Shown here: in pieces, positions 30,901 through 40,900 of the stretch | Numbering within the stretch: the stretch's first letter is position 1 | Layout: every line of letters starts with the position of its first letter | Assembly (NCBI GenBank): GCA_964035545.1 | Contig: OZ037767.1 | Location: 25,839,628-25,903,627, forward strand | Length of the DNA stretch: 64,000 bases | Direction of reading: 5' to 3' | Source: Bugula neritina | Taxonomy: Eukaryota; Bryozoa; Gymnolaemata; Cheilostomatida; Bugulidae | Made by a program: the position numbers and the translations under genes | The notes under the pieces: model-generated | Databases searched by the model: none | Seen by the model: only the letters and a program-made list of their open reading frames with translations | What the model was told of the DNA's origin: nothing

Positions 30901-32085
30901 GTAACATGATTTTTACCACTCTCTCAAAGGATGCAGGTGTGTTTGAGACTCAGAGTTACAATTGACACGTTCTGTGTCAGACTGAGACTCGGTGTGAGTG
31001 TTGGCAAATGCAAGACCATAGTGATAGTGATGCTGATAGCGATAGTAATACTATTGGTAATTTTTATTTATTAAATTTAATATAATAATAAATATTGAGT
31101 GCGTTTTTACTGATGTTGCGATTGCTATTATATTTATAATATTAATATCCAGTAAGAGTGTGATATGGACTGTAAGATCAGTATACTCATACTTATATTC
31201 ATACTCATACCAATTATTATAAGTATATGTATACTCATGCTCACAGTGACATTTACTTGTAACTACTTATTCATATATTTTAATTTATCTATTGCTATAT
31301 TAACTTTAATAGTAAGATACTATATCATTTAGTTTCATTAGAAGTATAATAATCGTAGTATACATTGGTGATTGGTGGTTAGTTGTTTAATTTTATAGTT
31401 ATAATTATTGACTGCATTCAATTATAATTAACATTCTATTCTAATAAATTTAGTAGACACCTGAGTTTTTAGTTGTAAGCAGTATTCATTTAATTTATAA
31501 CTTCACTCATTTCCTATAATTACACTTCTTCTTACCATGATTTTAAAACTTATAACTTTCAGACTCAATTGCTCAATATGCAAGTAATAGTGGTAACTGA
31601 TGAAATATTTTACTGTTATATAGTTATATATTATAATAATATATTATGATTAATTTATATTCTATTGTTTTAAAATTTATATTTACACGTTAATCAATAA
31701 ATTACTGACTATCTAATACACTTTGCGGCATTGTGATTTTTTGAATACATAAAAATATGCTTTGATGTTTTACTGCGCTGATCAAATTGAGTATATATAT
31801 TATTTTTTAGTTTATCAACAATGTCTTTCACTCATCCAAACAGTTATATTTGATTATTATAATTTTTACTATTTATAAGAACTAAATAAATACATTTTAT
31901 AGTTGGCCCAAGAAGCTTGCAGACTTTTTGTCTAGTTTTCAGTTTGTTTATTTTGCAGAGCAGCAGATCATGACAATCAAAACATTCTAAGTAAAGAATT
32001 TATGCTTTTGTACATTTAGGAACATTTAGAAGCAAAAAAATCAAATTTGGTGGCCTATTCTAAAAGTTGTAGACAGCAAGCTATC
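27991..32085. other. Divergent intergenic region between the TAB-like and RTN4IP1-like genes
   Basis: About 4.1 kb, very AT-rich. It includes runs of ATT/ACT trinucleotides (29340-29560) and degenerate ACTGAG/GATACT units (30700-30830). It also holds a 147-bp inverted-repeat element at 30115-30261 and a 71-codon open frame with a signal-peptide-like start at 30463. An acceptor-like TTTATAG precedes the TAB ATG at about 28010, so a non-coding TAB exon probably lies here. No other gene is supported. Confidence 0.45.
30115..30261. mobile_element. 147-bp MITE-like element with ~36-bp terminal inverted repeats
   Basis: The left arm starts TTATAAGCAGCTTCAAGTTG (30115 on) and runs to 30150. The right arm (30226-30261) is its reverse complement with four mismatches over 36 bp. 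The central ~75 bp is unrelated AT-rich DNA. The outermost TTATAA is itself palindromic, so it could be a target-site duplication of the TTAA/TA class rather than part of the arm. There is no coding capacity, so mobilisation would need a transposase elsewhere. Confidence 0.7.
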
Positions 32086-32253
32086 ATGTCTTTGATGCTG
32101 TGTAAAAAGTGTTTCACAAAGTTCCGTGGAAGTCAGCAATTTCGAACTCTGGCAGCTTATTCAACTCTGGCACTTGATGGAAACTATGCATGGGTTAGAC
32201 AGAGCAAAGGTCCTAGGTAATTGAGTATAGAGCCTAATAATCAATGTAATATG

Positions 32254-32293
<40 letters not shown>

Positions 32294-35200
32294 TGTATGA
32301 TTATTTGTGTTTTTAGAATATGCTCAGCCGCCTAAACAATCCAACGAATGCTTACATTAACCTGACAATGCAAAATAGACCTCTATTTAGTTTAATTTTA
32401 CATGGTTATGATAAAAGAAATGTTTATCAAATCATTCTATGTTTGTGTTTTTAATGGATAGACTGGTATTGAAGAAACACGCTGTGCCTCATCTTAGCAA
32501 CCCTCATGATGTGCTGATTCAAGTGAAGGCTGCCAGTGTAAATCCTATGGATGTTAGGATGATAGGTAAGTTGTCTGCCCATTATTATCTCCAATAGGAA
32601 TTTACTTATTTTTAACCACTTACTGATCCACAACTTTTGAAGCAGTCTACTGTGTTGCATGTTTTGGCTACATATGACAGGGAGTTGTCTCATCATTTGA
32701 TCAGTAACTTTCCTATGTTAAAGCGTACATGAGTGTGTCATGAGGTACTTGATGTGTATTTCATATTCAAGTCAGTTAAACAGAAATATTGTAGAAGAAA
32801 TTGTTTTAATGATACATATTCATTCTTTACTTTGCTCTCAGCCGTATCTCCATCTTTTGTTCAGAGAGATATGGGGAGACAATTCTCAATGCGTATAGTA
32901 AGGTCAAACAGCTGTCCGATGATCCACTTTCCTGGTGCAGTAAGTGCTTAATGTGTTGCAATCTGGTTCCAATAGTAAACTATTAGAAACTAATTTGACC
33001 AGTGTGTTTTTATTTAGCCACTGGAGAACAGGAGTTGTGTTCCCAATAACATGTTCAATATTCCAATACTTCCTAGAATTGTGCTCTCGCTATAAAGCAG
33101 AATTTTAATAATTTATGTTACAACTTGTATCTAATGTTTTTTGGAATATTATTGCTTTTGTAGCATACAAAACATACACCTTTCATTTATACTTCAAATA
33201 TCATTTATATTTCATTGCTTTTTGGAGTTGTCATTTCCAAAGAAATTTAGGGTTTTTTTCTCCTAGAATTTCCATGCAACATGCCTGTTATATTTGTCAA
33301 TTTTCCAGCCGCCAATCCGCTCAATGAAACAGTTTCAACATCTGTGTTGGGAAGAGACTTCTCGGGAGTTGTGGAGTCGGTCGGCCATCTTGTTACCCGA
33401 TTTAAACCCGGAGATGAAGTAAGTAAGCGCCACTGTCATAGAGGAAATACAGATACATATTGCTTGCTCAACAGTTTTACAATTATGATAATAAGGTTGT
33501 GTTTTAGGTTACACAGTGTGCAGTTGGTAAACAGCAATACTAAATTAAAATATATGTAATGACAAAAATCAAAAAGCATCATATTGGTATCATTTCCAGT
33601 TGCATAATTTAATAATCATTTTGCAGTTTTGTTTTATTTCACAAGTTATTTTTATAATGTGTGTCTTTAATTTGTGTGAAATGATTCAATCTCAAGCTTT
33701 GAAATGATGCAGCACAGTGCTAAGTGACAGAATATCTTCCACTTGCTGGTTTATAAGTATCTTGTTAGAGCGAGGTCTACAGTTTACGTATTACTTTAGG
33801 TTTATGGCGCCACCGACCCAGCTATGGAGGGTTCACATTCACTGTACACTGTAGTTCCCCAGAATTGTGTAAGTTTTCTCAGTTTACAGTATGAGATTCT
33901 GATATGCATGTGTTTGCTGTTATATGGTATTCCTTCACGGAGCGTCACTATTATCTCTTTCTTCACATAGATCTCTTTAAAGCCTGAGAACCTAAGTCAC
34001 ATAGAGTCTGCGTCTTTCCCTTACGCCGCCCTCACTTTCCTCTCAGCTGTGAAGTTGTATACTAAGTGTAAAGGTCCCATAACTAATCAAAGGTAATGTT
34101 TTAGCCACTACAATGTGAACAGTTTAACACAGAAAATAATTTCAATAATTCTCTGTAGTGTTACCTTTATATTACTAGAATAACTTAAAGCTTTATGGAG
34201 TATATTTTTTGTCATTAATGCATTTTTCTAGTGATAGTGATTATTGTTATTATCGCTAACAGAATGTTCGCTGCTAGAGTTTTTAATTTTTGTGCTGTCA
34301 TTAAATCATAAGTTTAACTGAAAAGACGGCTCTCAAACATCTTTGTTGTAGTTGATATGTTATGTGAGAAATATTCCAGTTGCCATGCTGTATTTGTAGG
34401 GTACTAGTAAGTGGTGGTGCTGGTGGGGTGGGTACTTTTGCTATTCAGTATCTTAAAGCAATGGGTTGTGAGGTGTCTGTATGTGTCTCTGAAACAGGAT
34501 ATGAGGTAGTCAAGGGCTTGAATCCCGACTATATTCTAGATTATAAGGCTGAGGAGTTTGAGCGAGAGTTAAGGCAACTTGCCGGGTAAGTTAATCTAGG
34601 CTCAGACTCTTAAACTGGTGTTGATTTACTTTACATTTATCTGCGCAACTGCACTGAAAAACCTACATTATACAGGTTTATGATTTCTAGTTCTTTATGT
34701 TTATATTCTAAATTATTTTTATTACCAATACAGTTACACGGTTGTATTTTGTTCAGTGCTTACTTTGATGTTCTAGACAAATATACATGTATTTTTTTTA
34801 AATTCAGCCTTTTAAAATTCAGCGTTTAACTATGCGAAAGATTCTTATCCAGAAAATAAGCAATGTCAGTATAAGCTTCTGTTTTCTAAAACAAGTTGAA
34901 TAGTTTTTAATAAATTTGAGTTTTTTGACAGGTATGCATGTTGAAGCGTTTTAGTGTAATAGTTTGTTGCTGTAGTGTGATAGTCTGTTACTGTAGTGGG
35001 ATAGTCTGTTACTGTAGTGTAATAGTTTGTTACTGTAGTGTGATAGTTTGTTACTGTAGTGTAATAGTCTGTTACTGTAGTGTGATAGTCTGTTATTGTA
35101 GGTTTGACATTGTCTTTGATCTGGCTGGTGATGAAACAGCTCTGAAGTATGTGAAACCAACTGGGTGGTTCCTGGCAGCAAATAGCCCTTTATTGAAGGC

Positions 35201-36529
35201 AGCAGACGACCGGGGGTTGGTCAGTGGCAGCGTGCAGTCATCTTACATGCTGACTAGCAAGGTGGTGCAGGTGCGAGGTGAAGATAGATTTCTGTATTTT
35301 CAATTCACTGGTAGAATTTAGTGCTGAAGTTCAGCCACTGAATAATTATTTTGGGAACGAAAGAATAATTTTATGTCATTTGGCTGTATAGCCATTTTCT
35401 AGCCACTTTTTGTGGTATATTGACATCTAGTCATTCTGAATTGTTTTATATATAAATTTAAGAAGTAGAATATAAATGTGGTCATTTAACTGCAGTTGTA
35501 CTTATGGGATATGAGCCTATGAATTAGATATGTTCACCTTATTAGATGGCAGTCTGAATAATTTCTTATTATTTCTAAAAACTCTTGAAATTGAAACTTG
35601 AAAAGTCCATTAATTAGATTTTATATTTTTTTAGATTTAATTTCTATATTTATATAAGACTGCTGTTGAAACGAACCGTAAAGAGTCATTGATTAGTCAA
35701 GTAACCAGACTGCTAGTAGGATCTATACTCATGCCAATCTGTTTGGGCAACTTGCAATGTCTTGCTCTGTCAGTAATACAAACTCCTATAACCTTAAGTA
35801 AAGTTCGCCTGTTGTGCATGTTGTAGGCTCTGTATAATCATGGAGTACACTATAGCTGGATATTCTTTACACCTAGCGCTGCATCTCTTGAAGAAATCAA
35901 GTTACTAGCTGAAAACAATAAGGTAAGGTAGTATTGAGCTACAATAAGGTAAGGTAGCGTTGAGCTTCTGGTAGTCACCTATATTGTACAATATGTACTG
36001 TACATTGCTCAGTGAACTTTGAAATCTTAGCTAATATGTACGCCATGAGTTCGATATTATTGAAAAAGAAGTGAAATCGCTGATCAATAATACTTGAAAT
36101 TATTGAGCAAATTGTAATGGGAGAGGCTTGACGAATGCCAGTTTAGTTTTTATTTGTTAAAGTTGTACAGGAATCTTTTAAAGCTATTATCAATATGCTT
36201 TTGTACAACTTTTACAATAAAACTATATTAACCAGCATAGCTAGCATAGCTTCGGTCAGAATGTGGAATTGTTAAGAAACAAATGCATCGTGTATGCTAA
36301 ATCCCATCCACTCTACTTGATTTGATTAGTTGATTTATGACAATCTAAGAAGTTCATTGAACTAAGTGAGTTGTGAAGTTTATGCATCTGTTTATAGATT
36401 AGGCCGATAATTGATGAGACTTTTGCATTCGACAAGATGTCTGAGGCGTATGCTAAAGTCGGGAAGATGAAAGGACGTGGTAAAGTTGTTGTCGACATGG
36501 AGAAGTTTGGAGAATTGTGTGTGGACTGA
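32086..36529 (+). CDS. RTN4IP1: RTN4IP1-like mitochondrial quinone oxidoreductase / MDR-family reductase (complete, 10 exons)
   Basis: Exons: 32086-32216, 32462-32565, 32865-32939, 33309-33418, 33800-33868, 33971-34092, 34400-34585, 35102-35270, 35827-35922, 36398-36529. This gives about 397 aa; human RTN4IP1 is 396. Exon 4 could instead start at 33267, adding 14 aa in frame. The N-terminus is basic and hydrophobic with no acidic residue in the first ~30, as in a mitochondrial targeting peptide. A GroES-like domain follows (VKAASVNPMDVRMIG, LGRDFSGVVESVG, RFKPGDEV). The Rossmann domain has the NAD(P)H loop SGGAGGVGTFAIQYLKAMG and DYKAEEFERELRQLAGFDIVFDLAGD. The C-terminus (IRPIIDETFAF, AYAKVGKMKGRGKVVV) is standard for the family. 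RTN4IP1 is an NADPH-dependent mitochondrial reductase tied to coenzyme Q synthesis. Intron 7 ends in a 21-bp repeat array carrying alternative in-frame acceptors. Confidence 0.88.
32253..32295. repeat. (GTGC)n microsatellite
   Basis: About ten GTGC/GCGT tetranucleotides lie in the first intron of the RTN4IP1-like gene, 37 bp after the donor. This is a short CpG-rich island in AT-rich DNA. Confidence 0.97.
34952..35101 (+). repeat. Seven-copy 21-bp minisatellite carrying the 3' splice site
   Basis: Seven 21-bp copies of TAGTGTRATAGTYTGTTACTG run directly into the acceptor TTATTGTAG used by exon 8 of the RTN4IP1-like gene. Each unit ends with TGTTACTG and the next begins TAG, so every boundary offers a TGTAG acceptor exactly 21 nt upstream of the next. 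The translation across all units is open in the exon 8 frame (VIVCYCS repeated). Confidence 0.97.
35915..35966 (+). repeat. 26-bp tandem duplication of a 5' splice site
   Basis: ACAATAAGGTAAGGTAG occurs at 35915 and again at 35941, so the exon 9 donor of the RTN4IP1-like gene is duplicated 26 bp downstream. Use of the second donor would shift the frame. Confidence 0.9.
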
Positions 36530-36696
36530 GTTCCCAGCTTCAGAAGGTGTTATGAACATTGCAGATTAGAAGAATATGAGGCTATTTAGGCTGAATCAGT
36601 AGTTGTGAACAATGAAGATGTTTTTACAAAAGTTTTAGCACTTTTGGAATTCTGGCTATCTAAGATTTTGATTTTACGAAATCCCCTCATTACTGT

Positions 36697-36867
36697 TGAC
36701 TGACTGGTTACTGTTGACTGACTGGTTACTGTTGACTGACTGGTTACTGTTAACTGACTGGTTACTGTTGACTGACTGGTTACTGTTGACTGAGTGGTTA
36801 CTGTTAACTGACTGGTTACTGTTAACTGACTGGTTACTGTTAACTGACTGGTTACGGTTGACTGGTT
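36697..36867. repeat. 18-bp minisatellite (GACTGACTGGTTACTGTT)
   Basis: About nine copies of an 18-bp unit, varying between GTTGACTGACTG and GTTAACTGACTG, lie in the presumed 3' UTR of the RTN4IP1-like gene. The period is a multiple of three, so it reads as a spurious repeat protein (TDWLL). Confidence 0.95.
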
Positions 36868-37113
36868 GTATACTGATATCTAGTGTGTTACTGTGGCTGT
36901 AAATAACTTATTTGCCTTTCACTTTCTGTCTTTGTTAATTTATTGGTCTTGTTTTTGTCGCATTTTCCAAAATAATGTTCATTTAAGTGCTGTAAATATT
37001 ATTATTTTTTCCAATTATTTTCAACAACTCCACCACTTCTTAAATATTAGAAATGTTTTTTATTTTTCAATTAACAATCTGATAATACTAGATATTGTAA
37101 TGAATACATCTAA

Positions 37114-37119
37114 AATAAA
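37114..37119 (+). terminator. Putative poly(A) signal of the RTN4IP1-like gene
   Basis: AATAAA lies about 585 nt after the stop codon and is followed by a T-rich stretch (AACTTTTT). It is the first canonical hexamer downstream of the gene. Confidence 0.45.
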
Positions 37120-37447
37120 GTAAACTTTTTGCTATTGGCACCAGTTGAGGCTTTATCAAATTGAAATCTTTACCTGATCTGTGCATTGGTATATTGGTAG
37201 TTTTAGCCGTGTTTTAGTTACTGCTTATCTAATTCTTAACTCAAAAGTGGTTACATGAAATATAAATATATATTAATAGAATATAAATTTAGGGGCATAC
37301 AGTGGTTACTGAAATTCTTAAATATATCCTTATATAAATAAAAATCATTAGTAGGAAAACGTCTAACAGAAACTGTACACTGCATATTATGAAAGTAAAC
37401 ATTGAAAAGGGAGGGGGTTAATAAATCCTGTAAAGTATAAATAAGAG

Positions 37448-37502
37448 CAGCCATAGTCTAATGGTTAAAACACTGGCTTAGTAAAAATAAGGTTAGCACC
37501 GC
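37448..37502 (+). other. tRNA-like remnant (possible SINE head)
   Basis: AGCCATAGTCTAATGGTTAA resembles a tRNA A box and D arm. It is followed by ACTGGCTTAGTAA (anticodon-arm-like) and AGGTTAGCACC (a decayed B box). It shares the GGTTA...GGCTTAG arrangement with the minus-strand copy at 54328-54392. Confidence 0.35.
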
Positions 37503-37983
37503 AAAATATCCATGCGTCTACACATATATGTTTTTCAACTTGTTTTTATTACACACTTGTTTTCCTATATTACACTATCTTTCGCTCATTTCTAATTCTC
37601 TATCGTCTATGTTACTAAAAAGCAATACTTTTCTGCCATGAAATATAATTGCAATACAATATTTATTATTTCTCAGATGCTCCACAAGTTATATTTGTTA
37701 GCTTAGCATTGACTTCTAAGTATCCCACACTTTGCTATACGGGACAGTTAGAACCCTTTGCCAACTTTGCCTGAGAGTGTATATTATCTACGAAGGCTAA
37801 ACTTGATTATGCTGCAACTAGATAGTAGCCTCTTGAGATGCTTTGATTCAATTCTTTCCCATATTGATTAATGGCATTTGAATAATATAAATTATTAGTT
37901 ATTTCAAGAGTGTCAGCATAGTACAGAAAATCGCTTGTTACATTCTACTATGTCAGATATAAGCACTAGGTGAGTCTTTCAAG

Positions 37984-40900
37984 ATGGCTACTTTCTACCA
38001 CCGACGACACGCAATACCAAATTGCACTGTGCATATTGCTGTGTATTGTTTGCTGTTTGTCGTGTGCCACTCCCAGCGCTATACCAGAAATAATATCAAC
38101 CACGTTAAAACTGCTGGTAAGTTCAATGTTTGTGTGAATTTACTGCATCTAGCCAAGCAGACTTAACGGACAATATCATGTAGTACATATGTATAAGGTG
38201 CAAAGGTCAACACGTAGAAAAAAGTATACATGTTAATTTAAATCTAATTTTTTAAATAAATTTAAATAGTGCTAGGAGACAACACCTGATTTTCTATATG
38301 AAGAAATATAAAATTACGCATCAGGTTCAACTGCAAAATTCTGTCTGTGTAAAAATAGAAAGTTTTGATGACAATGACTGAAATAGCTCTCAGATCTCTC
38401 ATCCTTAACACCCAACCCCACCCCAAACCCTAATATTGAAAATGTGCTATTTTTATCTACTTTGCCATTTGTGCCCTTATTACCTGTGGCGTTATTACCT
38501 GTGCCATTTTTACCTGTGCCATTCTTACCTGTGCCCTTTTTACCAAATACTGGTAACTCATACGGCTATTATTTTATAAATAGTCTAAAAGTTGAAATTT
38601 TTAAAGATCATCTTGTAAAACTTACAGCTCTTAATTGCCCACTGCTTAATTGACTTAATAGACTAGCTTTAAAAACATAAAATTATTTGCACTCGACATG
38701 CCTGTGATGTATTTTCTCACATATGCACTACACAAAAAATACAATTATTAATATTTTAGTGGCCCTCATTGCTATTCCCTAGATAAATCATGCTCATGGA
38801 TTCAATTAGCATTTTATTGCATTGTAAAAGTATTAGTTTAATTTGTAACGGTAGATTAGGCATCCCAACCTTAGGGGCAAAACATGTGTAGCAGCTAACA
38901 TCTTTATTGACTAAAAACATAAATTCAGAGAAATGCTTTCTAAACTTTATTTCGATTAGTTTGCAGTCAGAGGGAAATTTGGCAAACAGGTTGTTAGGTA
39001 TAATTTAACAGTTTTAGTAGAGAGTTATTTAAAAAGTAATTTGAACAGAATCTGTTTTCCTTAAGGCTAAAGCATACTATAGCAAGACTATGGGAGTAAA
39101 TTGCTTTTTAGAATAGCTTGGCAATATCAAACTGAAATATACTGCTCACCAAAGTAAAAACATCAGCATAATACTTGATTTTTGTCAACAGTTGAGGCCG
39201 TCTGTTTCTACTTTCTGTTATATACCAACTGAACAAGAACCATGATTATAAAAGGTACGAATGTGAAAACTGTAACTATTAAATTCTTTTCTCAATAATA
39301 AACATAATAAAATTTAAGTTTTTAATAAGAAAATTAAAATGATGCTATTACTACTAATTTCTATTTCACTCTGAAAACCAAAATATTCATTGCTAAATAC
39401 TACACGTTTGGTAGTGCAACATGTTTCGTATAGTTTCACATGGTATAGTTTGATATGGTATAGTGACACATGTTTAATGGATTCATAAATTTGGTAGTGT
39501 CACATGTTTCGTATAGTTTCACATGGTATAGTTTCATATGGTATAGTGACACATGTTTAATGGATTCATAAATTTGTTAGTGTCACATGTTTGTTAGTGT
39601 CATATGTTTGGAAGTGACACATGTTTGGTAGTGTCACATGTTTGGTAGTGTCACATGTTTGGTAGTGTCACATGTTTGGTAGTGTCACATGTTTGGTAGT
39701 GTCATTTTATGGACTCCAGTGTGCTTAGGCTCCTGCAACTGGAATAAACTTTACATGTCACAATGTCCTACATTTGGTGGCTTCAGCTTAAACAGAAGAT
39801 TGACAAAATGTCTCAAAAATAGGTCAATATCCTTGATTAAAGCTCAACCTGAATGGTTACTAATTAAAATATTATAGTGATTGCTATTAGTAGTCAGCTA
39901 CACAAACTCAATATAGAAAGCAGATATAGCGTTATCAATAAACATGGGTATACCTGTACACAAGTGGCATAATCTAATGCAACTATACTGTATAAAGAAT
40001 CAGGCTGCCTGTCCACTTTGCATAATCTCTAATAAATATGTGTGAGGCTGCTGTCACTTGAGCAATGGCTGATTAGACAATGCAGATCAGCACCTCATAC
40101 CTGCATGTTGTATTATACAGGTCTTCCACTACGTACACATATTACTATATGATACAATACAGGTATTACACTGTATACTCATATTACTATATGATACAAT
40201 ACAGGTATTACACTGTATACACACATTACTATACAATACAATGCAGGTATTACACTGTATACTCATATTACTATATAATACAATGCAGGTATTACACTGT
40301 ATACTCATATTACTATATAATACAATACAGGTATTCTGTACACTGTATACACATATTACTATATGATGCAATACAGGTATACTGTACACTGTATATACAC
40401 ATTACTATATAATACAATACAGGTATTACACTGTATAATTATACATATTACTATATGATACAATACAGGTATACTGTACACTGTATACACATATTACTAT
40501 ACAATACAATACAGGTATACTGTACACTGTATACACATATTACTATATGATACAATACAGGTATACTGTACACTGTATACACCTAGTTTAGGATAATTGT
40601 AAAAAAGTTGATTTTATGGCAGTACATGTTTTTCTGCAAATTGCGACCAGAAACTAAAAATATTTTAGAATTTATTTCTTAATGAGACCTTTATATGGTA
40701 ACTGAATTTAATTTCAGATAATTTTGAACTTTTCTAAACTGGTCAGGATTACCATAATCCAAAGTTAGTGGCAAGCAAATTACATTTACTCTGAATTGAA
40801 TAGACATTAATCAGTACGTTTCTTCTTGGAGGACAATACCTCTACAATTTATAAAACTTAGAAAAACTCAACTAACTGCAAGCTTAGTTTGCTTCATTAA

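Larger units (their letters stand above)
36530..37983. other. RTN4IP1 3' flank and Ly6 upstream region
   Basis: This contains the RTN4IP1-like 3' UTR with an 18-bp repeat (36697-36867) and an AATAAA at 37114-37119. A tRNA-like remnant near 37448-37502 and the likely promoter of the Ly6-type gene lie further on. No other coding sequence is seen. Confidence 0.5.

Noticed and set aside
36696-36902. TDWLL repeat protein
   Set aside because: It is an 18-bp satellite downstream of the RTN4IP1-like stop, with no start context or homology.
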